Assembly (NCBI GenBank): GCA_018335935.1
Contig: JAGXRG010000019.1
Span: forward strand, 1 to 45,848
Direction of reading: 5' to 3'
From: Chitinophagaceae bacterium
GTDB taxonomy: Bacteria; Bacteroidota; Bacteroidia; Chitinophagales; Chitinophagaceae
DNA: 45,848 bases
The notes under the pieces: generated by a model
Told to the model about the DNA's origin: nothing
Databases searched by the model: none
The model's input: the letters and a program-made list of their open reading frames with translations, nothing else
Shown here: positions 17,623-29,900 of the stretch, piece by piece
Layout of the letters: every line of letters starts with the position of its first letter
How positions within the stretch are numbered: the first letter of the stretch is position 1
Program-made: the position numbers and the translations under genes

Positions 17623-18886
17623 TTTTTTCTTTTCCAAAATAAGGTTGTAAAGCTTTTGGAATAAGAATACCCTCTTCTGTTTGATTATTTTCTATTAATG
17701 CAGCATAAATTCTAGGTAATGCTAATGAACTGCCATTTAATGAATGGGCAAATTGCATTTTGCCTTCAGTATTTTTAAATCTGCATTTCATTCTGTTAGT
17801 TTGAAAAGCTTCGAAATTGCTTACACTACTTACTTCTAACCATTTTTGTTGTGCTGCACTAAATACTTCAAAGTCATAAGTAAGAGCCGAAGCAAAACTC
17901 ATATCTCCTCCACATAAAGCTAAAATTCTGTAAGGCAATTCTAAAGATTGAATAAGTTTCTCAACATGAGCTACCATTTCATCTAAAACCTCATAACTCT
18001 TTTCGGGTTCTACTATTTGAATGATTTCTACTTTTTCAAATTGATGCACTCGGTTTAATCCTCTTACATCTGAGCCAAAACTTCCAGCTTCTCTTCGAAA
18101 GCAAGGAGAGTATGCAGTCATTTTAATAGGCAATTCTTCTTTTTTAACAATGGTATCTCTGAATATATTGGTTACTGGTACTTCAGCAGTTGGTATTAAA
18201 TAAAAATTATCTGCTGTTGCATGATACATTTGACCTTCTTTATCTGGCAACTGACCAGTTCCATATGCACTTGCTTCGTTAACTAAATATGGAGGAATAA
18301 ATTCTGTATATCCTGCAGCAGTATTAAAATCTAAAAAGTATTGAGAAAGTGCTCTTTGAAACTTAGCTCCTTGTCCTTTATACAAAGGAAATCCACTGCC
18401 AGTAATTTTTGCTCCTATTTCAAAATCTACTAAATTATAATTCTTAATCAAATCCCAATGTGGTAAAGCGTTTGAAGCTAATTGAGGTTTTATTCCTGCT
18501 TCTTTTACATTTACATTTTCTTCAGGTGTTTTACCTAAAGGCACTTTTTCTGAAGGAAGATTAGGTAGTTGAACCAAAGTATCATTCAATTTTTTTTCTA
18601 TTGCAATTAACTCTTCATTGAACTTATTCACTTCTAGCTTCCAACTTCCAACCTCTAACTTCAAATTTTCAGCTTCATCTTTATTCCCGATAGCCATCAA
18701 TTTTCCAATCTCTTTCGAGGCTGCATTAATCTTTGCTTGTGTTGTATCAAAATCTACTTGTGTTTTCTTTCTATCATCATCCAAAACAATAATTTCATCA
18801 ATCAATTCAACATTCTTAAAATGTTTTACTGCTAATCTCTCTTTCACTAATGCCGGATTACTCTTTATTACACTTATTTGCAACAT
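17612..18886 (-). CDS. serS: Seryl-tRNA synthetase
   Basis: The 424-residue class II synthetase has an N-terminal coiled-coil arm (about residues 35-105) that contacts the long arm of tRNA-Ser, and a catalytic core with motif 2 (FRREAGSFG), the GDMSFASALTYDFE segment and motif 3 (NGSSLALPRIYAALIENNQ). The length is normal. In the arm, residues 75-87 read LKLEVGSWKLEVN and are encoded by a short minisatellite-like repeat (see the repeat entry). Convergent overlap with truA leaves no room for a terminator between them. Confidence 0.95.
   Translation of the reverse strand: MLQISVIKSNPALVKERLAVKHFKNVELIDEIIVLDDDRKKTQVDFDTTQAKINAASKEIGKLMAIGNKDEAENLKLEVGSWKLEVNKFNEELIAIEKKLNDTLVQLPNLPSEKVPLGKTPEENVNVKEAGIKPQLASNALPHWDLIKNYNLVDFEIGAKITGSGFPLYKGQGAKFQRALSQYFLDFNTAAGYTEFIPPYLVNEASAYGTGQLPDKEGQMYHATADNFYLIPTAEVPVTNIFRDTIVKKEELPIKMTAYSPCFRREAGSFGSDVRGLNRVHQFEKVEIIQIVEPEKSYEVLDEMVAHVEKLIQSLELPYRILALCGGDMSFASALTYDFEVFSAAQQKWLEVSSVSNFEAFQTNRMKCRFKNTEGKMQFAHSLNGSSLALPRIYAALIENNQTEEGILIPKALQPYFGKEKITK
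18630..18663 (-). repeat. Minisatellite-like repeat inside serS coiled-coil arm
   Basis: On the coding strand the unit GTTGGAA recurs with variants (AAGTTAGAG, GTTGGAAG, TTGGAAGC, TAGAAGTG), giving the repeated peptide KLEVGSWKLEV. Such AAGTTGGAAG tracts are, from memory, common between genes in Bacteroidota. By comparison with remembered SerRS sequences the arm keeps its usual length, so this looks like replacement or convergence rather than net insertion. Confidence 0.5.
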
Positions 18887-18990
18887 ACCAATATTAAAAT
18901 TTTAGCGAAGATAAGTGTTCACAACCCTTTTTGTTAAATGTAACTTATAACACAAATACATTATTTTATTTCTATTTACTTTGCAAACCA

Positions 18991-19413
18991 ATGAGTAATT
19001 ATATTAGTATTCCTTATTTATCGAGTGTTTTAAGGAACAAATGTCCGCGTTGCAGAAAAGGCAATTTGTTTACCACAAAAAGTGCTTACAAATTAAAAAG
19101 CACCTTGGAAATGAACAAATCTTGCCCTGTTTGTAATCAAAAAACAGAAATTGAGCCAGGGTTTTATTATGGCACTTCTTATGTAAGTTATGCATTAGCT
19201 GTAGCTTTTGTGGTAAGTGTTTTTGTGGCTTGGTATGTTTTAATTGGTTTTTCTATTAATGATGACAGGGTATTTTGGTGCATGGGGACAGCTATTGTAG
19301 GATTAATATTAATACAACCTTTTTTAATGCGTTTATCAAGAACCTTATGGTTAAGTTGGTTTGTGAAATACGATAAAAACTGGGGTGCTGTAATTGAAAA
19401 TACTACAACATAA
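18991..19413 (+). CDS. DUF983 zinc-ribbon membrane protein
   Basis: With the ATG at 18991 the product is 140 residues; a TTG 60 bp upstream is the alternative but would start in what looks like promoter sequence. It has the DUF983 pattern: RNKCPRCRKGNLF, a second Cys pair CPVC, the EPGFYYGTSYVSYAL segment, then two membrane helices and a C-terminal basic tail. Cys pairs suggest a zinc ribbon facing the cytoplasm. The function of the family is unknown. Confidence 0.8.
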   Translation: MSNYISIPYLSSVLRNKCPRCRKGNLFTTKSAYKLKSTLEMNKSCPVCNQKTEIEPGFYYGTSYVSYALAVAFVVSVFVAWYVLIGFSINDDRVFWCMGTAIVGLILIQPFLMRLSRTLWLSWFVKYDKNWGAVIENTTT

Positions 19414-19455
19414 AAAAACTCAGCATAAAAAATTTCATTAATTATTTTTTACTTG

Positions 19456-19463
19456 TAAGTTTG
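19456..19463 (+). promoter_or_regulatory. Putative -7 box (TAAGTTTG) for pyrG
   Basis: TAAGTTTG matches TAnnTTTG and is followed by GC, placing a transcription start near 19470 and giving a leader of about 87 nt before pyrG. No known riboswitch fold is evident in the leader. A -33 TTG at ideal spacing is not clear (TTTC there). Confidence 0.45.
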
Positions 19464-19553
19464 CACGACCTCTAGGATTTTTACATCCATTTCTCTTCAG
19501 AATTTTTTGGTCATTTCTTTTACATTTTAAAACTATAAATTCCCTTTGGGTAA

Positions 19554-21164
<1,611 letters not shown>

Positions 21165-21249
21165 TTCTCAATTATTTTCACAAATACTTGAAACATTCCA
21201 ATTGAATCAGATAAAAATATATTTTAATATCAATTGAATTATATTAATA

Positions 21250-21930
21250 TTCTCGCAGAAAACGGTGAATTCTCAGAAAAATACTCATAAATTCTGCGTT
21301 TTCTGATTATTCTGCAAGTAGAAATGGGTGTAGCTAATTTTGCAAGATTAATTACACAAAATACTAGTAAGTCGTTCTGCAGAATTAAACAATTTTAATA
21401 TTCTCGCAGGAAACGGTGAATTCTCAAAAAATAACATATAAATTCTGCGTTTTCTGTTTATTCTGCAAGTAGAAATCGGTGTATCTAATTTTGTAAGATT
21501 AATTACACAAAATATTTGTAAGTCGTCCGGCAGAATTAAACAATTTTAATTTTCTCACAGAAAACGGTGAATTCTCAAAAAATAACATATAAATTCTGCG
21601 TTTTCTGTTTATTCTGCAAGTAGAAATGGGTGTAGCTAATTTTGTAAGATTAATTACACAAAATACTTGTAAGTCGTTCTGCAGAATTAAACAATTTTAA
21701 TATTCTCGCAGAAAACGGTGAATTCTCAGAAAAATAACATATATATTCTGCGTTTTCTGTTTATTCTGCAAGTAGAAATCGGTGTAGCTAATTTTGTAAG
21801 ATTAATTACACAAAATATTTGTAAGTCGTCCGGCAGAATTTCAACAATTTTAATTTTCTCACAGGAAACGGTGAATTCTCAGAAAAATAACATATAAATT
21901 CTGCGTTTTCTGTTTATTCTGCGAGGGGAA
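21250..21930. repeat. Tandem array of about 4.5 units of 151 bp, alternating two variants (302-bp higher-order unit)
   Basis: TTCTCgCAG starts units at 21250, 21401, 21552, 21703 and 21856 (spacing 151, 151, 151, 153). Units 1 and 3 carry GAAATGGGTG and GTCGTTCTGCAG; units 2 and 4 carry GAAATCGGTG and GTCGTCCGGCAG. Units after the TTCTGCAG variant begin TATTCTCGCAG and units after the CCGGCAG variant begin TTTTCTCACAG, so the true period is a dimer. Each unit has a 9-bp inverted pair, CAGAAAACG and CGTTTTCTG, about 32 bp apart. The last unit is cut after about 75 bp, just before the stop of the PAP2-like gene. No open frame explains it, and it lacks CRISPR repeat and spacer structure. Confidence 0.95.
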
Positions 21931-21944
21931 ATAGTTGAAGATAA

Positions 21945-22607
21945 CTACATACAAATCCAGTAGCCTAAAACCTGACAAAAAACTCCTAACCCAAAGCCAC
22001 TATAGATTTCAAAATTAGTATGATTACTAACTAATAATCTTGCAGAAGCTATAATTCCACAAAGTAAAATAGCACAACTTATAGCTAATCCTAAGTTTAC
22101 TTCATAATAAAAAGAAAATAAAATTAATGCCATTGTTGCACTACCTGCGGCTATGGTGTGTAAACTAATTTTTATAAAATTATTGATGATAACACCAATA
22201 ATGGTGGTCCAGAAAATACCAAAATAAAAGAATTCTAAAACTGCTGGCTGGTCGGTCATGTTCTTACTTAAATAGTACATCCACCAATAAAAAAACATGG
22301 TAATAAAGTAAGGAATTATTCTTTCTTTCTGTGTTCGTAAAAAAATATTATTAATAAACTTTAGTCGCCACAATAAGAATACTGCAAATGCAGGGAAAAA
22401 TGCCGTCATCCAAAAAACTCCAAATATTTTCATCTTCAATTTCCAATCGGTAATATTCGAAAATTCGTAAGGAAATTCAACCACTAAAAAAATAAAAATA
22501 TAGCTTGGAATAAACAAGGGATGAAACAAATAAGAAATAATTTTTGCAGGAAAAGTTAACCATAATGATGGTTTTTCTTCATGCCCCATTTTATCAAAAT
22601 CTGACAT
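21945..22607 (-). CDS. PAP2-like integral membrane protein
   Basis: The 220-residue protein has about six hydrophobic segments. The C-terminal part (KISLHTIAAGSATMAL, then ARLLVSNHTNFEIYSGFGLG) resembles the second and third signature blocks of PAP2 phosphatases (SxxxH and Rxxxx-H), with H154 region and R-x-x-x-S-N-H present. The first block, KxxxxxxRP, is represented only by TQKERIIP. Catalysis on a lipid phosphate is therefore uncertain. Its 3' end faces the tandem repeat array. Confidence 0.6.
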   Translation of the reverse strand: MSDFDKMGHEEKPSLWLTFPAKIISYLFHPLFIPSYIFIFLVVEFPYEFSNITDWKLKMKIFGVFWMTAFFPAFAVFLLWRLKFINNIFLRTQKERIIPYFITMFFYWWMYYLSKNMTDQPAVLEFFYFGIFWTTIIGVIINNFIKISLHTIAAGSATMALILFSFYYEVNLGLAISCAILLCGIIASARLLVSNHTNFEIYSGFGLGVFCQVLGYWICM

Positions 22608-22676
22608 AGTAAACTTGAACTATTGAATTGCAAATATGATGGTAAATTTTATCTCTTTCATAATTCCCCAATCCAA

Positions 22677-22684
22677 TAACTTTG
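22677..22684 (+). promoter_or_regulatory. Putative -7 box (TAACTTTG) for kbl
   Basis: TAACTTTG matches TAnnTTTG exactly and ends 21 bp upstream of the ATG at 22706. It overlaps a possible upstream TTG start at 22682, which is a strong reason to prefer the ATG. Confidence 0.5.
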
Positions 22685-22705
22685 TTCTTCTCAAAAACAC
22701 AACAT

Positions 22706-23920
22706 ATGAATCAAAATTTTGTTCAAAGAATTGGTAAAGAATTAGATGAAATTGAAGCTGCAGGTTTATTTAAAAAAGAACGTGTAATTACCAGTGAACA
22801 AGGCCCAGAAATAGTTGTAAACGCCCGCCTGAATGGCGAAGTCGGGCAGGGGAAAACTGTTTTAAACTTTTGTGCCAATAACTATTTAGGATTATCGTCT
22901 CATCCAGATGTTATAAAAGCTGCACATAAAGCCATTGACACACATGGTTATGGTATGAGTAGTGTTAGATTTATTTGTGGTACACAAGATATTCATAAAG
23001 AATTAGAGCAAAAATTAGCAGCCTTCTTAGGGACTGAGGATACCATTTTATATGCAGCAGCTTTTGATGCCAATGGTGGTGTTTTTGAGCCATTATTTAA
23101 TGAAGAAGATGCTATTATAAGTGATGCTTTAAATCATGCTTCTATAATTGATGGAGTTCGTTTATGTAAAGCTCAACGTTTTAGATACGAGCATAATAAT
23201 ATGGAAGATTTAGAAAATAAATTGAAAGAATCTTCATCTTGCAGAAGCAGAATTATTGTTACTGATGGTAGTTTTAGCATGGATGGAACTATTGCTCAGC
23301 TTGATAAAATTTGTGATTTAGCAGATCAATATGATGCCATTGTAATGATTGATGAATGCCATAGTAGTGGATTTTTAGGTAAAACAGGAAGAGGCACTCA
23401 TGAGTACAGAAATGTAATGGGAAGAATAGATATTATTACTGGTACTTTAGGTAAAGCACTTGGTGGTGCCAGTGGTGGATTTACCAGTGGAAGAAAAGAA
23501 ATAATAGAAATGTTGCGTCAACGTAGCCGACCTTATTTATTCTCAAACACTGTAGCACCAAGCATTGTAGGAGCAAGTATTGCTGTATTAGACATGTTAA
23601 CTGCAGCAACAACTTTAAGAGATCAATTAGAATACAATACTAAATATTTTAGAACAAAAATGACTGAAGCAGGTTTTGATATTAAGCCTGGGGATCATCC
23701 AATTGTTCCAATTATGTTATACGATGCAGTTGTTGCACAAAACTTTGCTGCAAAATTGTTAGATGAGGGTGTTTATGTTATTGGCTTCTTTTTTCCTGTT
23801 GTACCAAAAGGTTTAGCAAGAATTAGAGTTCAATTAAGTGCTGCTCATAATCAAGAACATTTAGATAAGGCTATTGCTGCATTTACCAAAGTGGGTAAAG
23901 AATTGGCTGTGTTAAAATAG
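22706..23920 (+). CDS. kbl: Glycine C-acetyltransferase (2-amino-3-ketobutyrate CoA ligase)
   Basis: The 404-residue PLP enzyme of the alpha-oxoamine synthase family cleaves 2-amino-3-ketobutyrate with CoA to glycine and acetyl-CoA, following threonine dehydrogenase. The family pattern is clear: NFCANNYLGLSSHP, CGTQDIHKELE, MIDECHSSGFLG, and the PLP lysine K250 in GTLGKALGGASGG. Residues 40-48 (ARLNGEVGQ) are an extra loop not expected from the remembered family pattern (VNGKTVLNF) and are encoded by a GC-rich palindrome. No tdh gene lies beside it. Confidence 0.93.
   Translation: MNQNFVQRIGKELDEIEAAGLFKKERVITSEQGPEIVVNARLNGEVGQGKTVLNFCANNYLGLSSHPDVIKAAHKAIDTHGYGMSSVRFICGTQDIHKELEQKLAAFLGTEDTILYAAAFDANGGVFEPLFNEEDAIISDALNHASIIDGVRLCKAQRFRYEHNNMEDLENKLKESSSCRSRIIVTDGSFSMDGTIAQLDKICDLADQYDAIVMIDECHSSGFLGKTGRGTHEYRNVMGRIDIITGTLGKALGGASGGFTSGRKEIIEMLRQRSRPYLFSNTVAPSIVGASIAVLDMLTAATTLRDQLEYNTKYFRTKMTEAGFDIKPGDHPIVPIMLYDAVVAQNFAAKLLDEGVYVIGFFFPVVPKGLARIRVQLSAAHNQEHLDKAIAAFTKVGKELAVLK
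22823..22849 (+). repeat. GC-rich palindromic insertion in frame within kbl
   Basis: GCCCG at 22823-22827 pairs with CGGGC at 22843-22847; inside, CGCC at 22826-22829 pairs with GGCG at 22835-22838. The 27 bp code for ARLNGEVGQ, are much richer in G+C than the surrounding gene, and remove cleanly to leave the usual VVNGKTVLNF. This resembles a REP-like or Rickettsia-type palindromic element absorbed into a coding sequence. Confidence 0.65.
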
Positions 23921-23957
23921 GAAGATTTAATAATTAATATTTTAGATTTAATATTTA

Positions 23958-26900
23958 TTAATTGTTGATGATTACCTTTTGTGTTAATAAAATTGATTCA
24001 TTTACAACTCGAACAATATAAGTTCCACTAGAAACTGTGTTTTTAAAGTTGATTGAATAATTATTATTAGAACCTGTATGATTCAATGAATGATTTTCAA
24101 CAATCTTACCAAAAGAATTGATGATTTGAATTGTATAATTGCCTTCATTCAAATCTTTAAAATTCACATTAAATGATTTGCCAATTATTGGATTCGGGAA
24201 AATGTAAATAGAACCTTTTACTTCATCCAAATCAACAACTGCAACTTTACTTAATAAATTGAGGTTTGAATTAGATACCAATTTAATTCTATAATAATTT
24301 TTACCTACTAAAGGATATTCATCTATAAATTGATAATTCTGAGATGGAGCATCTCCTTTTGGATTTATTGTTGCTAACAATGAAAAATCTACTCCATCAT
24401 TTGATTTTTGTAATTCGTATTTAGCAACATTGTTTTCATTCTCCACCTTATAATCAACCTGTATTTTTCTGTAGATTCTAGTAGCAGAAATGTTGTTAAT
24501 CATTCCTGGTAAATTATTTCTGTTTTTAAAAACAATTTTAAATCTGTTTTGATTGAAACTTGCAGCATCATTGGCATTCACATTAAAATTAATCCAATTG
24601 GTATCTGTAATTGATAGAGATTGTAGTGTATTAAGATATTTATCTTCTAAAAAAGGTTGAACATTTGCTGCTTCAAAATTTTGTAAAAATATTTGTAAAC
24701 TATATTGAGGTTTAGTTAATCTAAAATTATTGATTACAATACTATCTTCTGCCTGAGGAAGATTTCGAGCATCAATGCTAAATAATTCATTATTATTTTT
24801 TATGGCTAATCCTTCATTACTTGTAAAAAATTTATTTGCATCTTCTTTGCCTTTATCATTGTTATAAGCACTATCAAAAGCTACAATTGCACCATCTGCT
24901 AAAATAGAGTTGCCATTGTTTTTATAAAAAAGATTTACTGCAATTAATGCTAAATCTTTCGGACCTCTAAAGGCATTGGTATTATAATCAGAAACTTTAT
25001 CTATTTCTCTAATAGTAAGTGTAGGGTTAGCTGCTGCTGTTCTTACAAAAAATCCTTGACCAGATTGTATATATTGATTTAAACCAACTGTTCCTGAAAA
25101 AGGTGCAATTAATGTTACGCCACCACTTGTATTAACTGTTATATAGCCTCCTGTACTGCTTAAGTTAGGATCCCAACCCCAATAAGTATTTTCTAAATTA
25201 GTTTTTGGTAATGTTGCCCAATCAATAGGAGATGCAAATGGATTACCTAAGAATGTATAATCACCAACAATATTTGTTAATGGTTGAGTAGAGTTGATGG
25301 TATAGTTCTGATCACCAGTTAAAACTGTACCTGTAGCTTTTAAAATAGTATGATTTGGTGAACTTGCAGATGCAGTATTTAACCTATCACCATACACAAA
25401 AAAGTAATATGCAACACCAGCCTTTAAAGGAGTGTATTTTGTATTTTTTCCATGTAAAGTAGAGTGACTTATATATCTATGTCCTATATCATCATAATTA
25501 AAAACAGAAGGTGTTGATGTATGTTGATCGAAACCATCATTAAATGAACCCCCAGTTATTATTGTGCCTACATTTGCTGTTACATTATCTCCACTATTTT
25601 GCCAGTTACCCCAAATTGATAATGATTCTTGGCCCGGAGATAAACTTGTTAAAGGACTAGTAGTTACACTACTTGTAAGTAATCGATACTTTCTTCTTCC
25701 AGGAATATATCTTTCCATAGTAATATTTCCATTAATAGGAGTTGGATCACTTGAAAGTATAGTTGGAATTCTAGCTGTTTTTGCTGAAGAAGATTTTAAA
25801 ACAATATTTCCATTGGTATTTATTCTTCCATTATTAATAATTAATTCATCTATAATATTTAGCTGCCCGTTCAAAGTAACACCACTAGTATTATTAATGA
25901 TTAAATTTGGTATAGTATTAGAAGCAAAAGTACTATTACTTATGGTTTGTGCTGTGCTGCCATTGAATTCTACATATCCTGAACTAACAGATAAACTACC
26001 ATTATTAGTGATATTGCCTGCAACTTGTAAAGTGCCTCCATTAATTGTTATAGATGCTGAAGATGCAATGGTTATATTATTTGCTATACCAGTCCCACTA
26101 TTTAAAATAGGATAGTAGCTTAAGCCATTTGGAATTGTAACGTTTGTTGAACTTGTAGGTATTTCACAATCCCAATTTGAAATATTATTCCAATCAGAAC
26201 TAACAAAGCCAGTCCACAAACCTGAACAAACTAAACCATTATACTCACTAGCACCAATATCTGGGTACGTACCAGTACCAGAATAACCAGCATTACCTTG
26301 TCTAGTATTGCCATTATAATCTATTGTTACTCCTGCAATATTTCTTGCACCAGATTCTACGGCACTTCCTTTTGAAGGATTCATCATTAAAAAGCTAGAT
26401 GAAGAACCTGTAAGACTTAGAAATTTTAAATTGGTAATTAAGTTTTCTGAAATAGATAATGCATCTCTTGTAGTCATTCTTGATTTGAATGCTGTTAAAG
26501 TTTGATCTGCATTTGTTCCATCATAAAAAATTAAATTACTTGAACTTGGAGTTCCTGCAAAATATAAATTGTTATTAGAGTTAGTAGAATAATTATTTAA
26601 ATCTGTACTTGATCTTAAATAAGCTACAGTTAAGCCAGTTCCTTTTGGAGTAGATGAATTGCTAATAATGTTATTTCGTAAATCTAATGACCCAACATTA
26701 AAAGTAGTATTAGTTAAATGATAAACACCTGTGGTTGAAAAATTTGCTCCTGTGGAAGTAGCATTAATTACAACAGTATTATAATAAACATACATAGATG
26801 CATTTGGACCAGTGGCAGCTAAATGAAGTCCTCTTATAACATCTAAAGTTGATGATACTTGAGGGAAACTTAAATTTCCTATTATATTATTTCTTAAAGT

Positions 26901-29900
26901 AATTTGAGCATCATCAATGCTTGTTGTAACTGAAATGCCATTTACAGTTCCTCCAGATGTTGTAGTTCCATTACTTGTTAAATCATAGATTTTATTTCGA
27001 TACACTGTAAATGTGTTACCAGCAGATCCACCTATAGAAATACCATTTATTGTTCCAGTTGTTGTAGTTGCAGCAATTAAATTATAAATTGTATTTTGAT
27101 AAATATTTACAGTACCTCCTCCAACTGTTGAAATACCATTAATTGAACTTGAGTTAATATTTGAGTTAATTAAATTCGAGATAGTGTTTCCAAAAACATT
27201 ATTTGTAATTACAGATGATGAAATAGAAATTCCTGTAATTACTGCAGTTGAACCAGATGAGATTAAAGAGTCAATAGTATTATTTGTAATATTTCCATTT
27301 CCTGATATTGCTGATATTGCTGTAATGCTACCTGAACTAGAAATATTTCTAATTATATTGGTACTAATGTTAGTGTTTGTTGAGTTAGCACCAACATTAT
27401 AAGCAGTTATACTTCCTGATCCTCCAACCCAATTTGAAAAAGTATTGTTTTGGAATGTTCTACTTGCATCTCCAGCATCAGTTACTACCCAGCCTAAATT
27501 ACTTGCAGAGCCATTAATGTTTATATAAGAAAAATTATTATTATTATGGTTACTTACACCTCCTGAAACAGTTGTAGCACTGGAATTAAATAAGTATAAA
27601 TTTCCAGAAGCTGCACTTCTTGTAAAACTTCCAACAATAGAATTACCATTTACATTTTGTGTACCTGTAGATGGAATGGCTACACTATTAGTAATAAATG
27701 TTATTTGACCTGTTGTATTTACATTTAAATTGGTGAAAGTATTTGTGTTAATATTTGAAATAGCATTTGCACTTGTAGCACCAGCAAGAACAATATAATT
27801 ATGAGTATTAGATCCTGTTGCTAAATGATTAATTCCCCGAAAATTATTTCTTTGAATAGAATATGTTGTAGCAATAGTATTTGAAATATTTATTCCTGTT
27901 AATGTGCCAGAATTTGCAACAGTATAATTAATTAAACTTGTTGAAGCAGTTCCTAAATAGTTATCATCAATTAATACAGAAGGTGTTGAACCTGTCATTG
28001 TTCCTGAAGTTGTAATGCCTGTAAAAGTTTGATTGGTAGTTGATGTTGCAAATCCTCTTAATGTATTATTAGTAATTGAAATTGAATTTCCAGTATTGGA
28101 ACTTCTAATTCCAACTATTGCACTACTTGTACCAGAAGTTTGTTGAAATATTGAGCCAGTATTAGATAAGTTGGCTCCTTCTAATAAATTACCAGTTCTG
28201 ATATTAGATTCAGTAGTATTACCAATTAAATTATTAGAAATTGTGTAAGAACCTACACCTGCAACATCAATACCAGTAAAATTACCAGTTACGGTATTGA
28301 TTGTTCCTATTGAATTAATTCCACCAACTATATTATTCTGAATGTTTATAGTATTTGCAGTGGTTGTATAAATTCCAACAGCAGCACCATTGGTTGTTGT
28401 TGTAACAGCATAAACAGAATTTTGACCAGTTATTGAACCAATTGTATTACCTGTTAAGGTGCCAATATTAGCATTGCCTGCTGTTATAGCTATACCACAC
28501 CACATTCCATTTGCAGTTGCTGTTGAACTTGAAGTATATAAAGCAAAACCACCTATGATGTTATTTTGTATTGATGAAACTGTACCAGCTGCAGTAAATG
28601 TACAGTTAATACCTACATATCTTGTTGCATTTGCAGTTCCTGTTGTGGTGTAGCTTGATGGAAAACCAGTTAAGTCTACTGAGTTACCAATTAAATTAGT
28701 TGTTCCGGTTCCTAAGTTATTTGCAAAGCCAATAATATTATCTGTAATGGTATATCCATCTCCCGATGTAATGGTTATTCCATAATGAGTAGCTCCTGTT
28801 GTATATAGTCTTGTAGCAGTTTGAAATATTTTATTACCGCTAATAGTCCATGAAGAATTATTTCCTGCAATATTAATTCCACTTGTTGTTGCAGTTGCTA
28901 AATAAAAATTTGATATCTCATTATTCGAAATAGTGTTCGTACTATTAGTTTTTAATGAAGTGCCAGCAGAATATATAGCATAACGTGGCAAACTAGATCC
29001 TGCATTTGTAATGATATTATTAGTTACAACATTATCATCATTTCCTGTAGTTGCATTTGTAGTTGAAAAGAACACAACACCACCAACAGAGTTTGTTGTT
29101 GACCCTTCAATGATGCAATTTTTTATAGTATCATTGGTAGCATCATTTAAAAAAGTAAAAGTTGCAGCACTTGTTCCAGTATTAGTATTACTAAATCTTA
29201 AATATCGTCCAGAACCTCCAACACTTCCATCAATAAGCACTCTATCTGCTCCATTCAATCTTATAAGACCATTGTTTACAGTTCCTGTAATATTTCTAAC
29301 AACTGCAGCACTAGATTTTATGGTGATGGTATAACCACTTCCACCATATTCAGCCCATTGACTTAATGGCTCTACACCATTTTCACTTAAATCTGAAGTT
29401 ATATTGATGATTACATTTCCGGATAATCCTCTATTATTAATTAAAGAGAAAATAGCACCACCCCTTGTTAATGAAGTAAATGTTTGTCCAGTTCCAACAT
29501 TATAAGTACCACTTAAAGATGTGATGACATAAGAGTCAACCTCATCTGCACCAATATCAGGAGCTGTTCCAGTACCAGAATAACCAGGATTGCCATGACG
29601 AATGGTACCTCCATTATCTGTAGTTATGCCACTTATATTTACTGCACCACTTTCAACTAAAGTAACGGCTGCAGGATTTATTTTTAGAAAATCAGGATCG
29701 GAAGGATCGGTACTTAAAAATGCTCCTGATGAAAGCATGTCTTCAGAAACCGATAATTGATCTCTTGGAGAAATTGTACCTGCAGTAAAAACACCTTGTT
29801 TGTATTGAGTAATAGTTTGTGCATTGTTTGTTGTATTGTAAAATAATAAATTATATGTACCAGGAACTCCTGCATAAAACAAGTTATTATTTGAAGCACT

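Noticed and set aside
21250..21930. CRISPR array
   Set aside because: Units are 151 bp with no short repeat/variable spacer pattern and no cas genes nearby.
25564..26115. Long plus-strand open frame of 183 codons opposite the giant gene
   Set aside because: It mirrors the low-complexity, Thr/Asn-rich minus-strand coding sequence; the product is a hydrophobic, V/L/P-rich string with no domain. Other antisense frames between 27 and 37 kb are alike.
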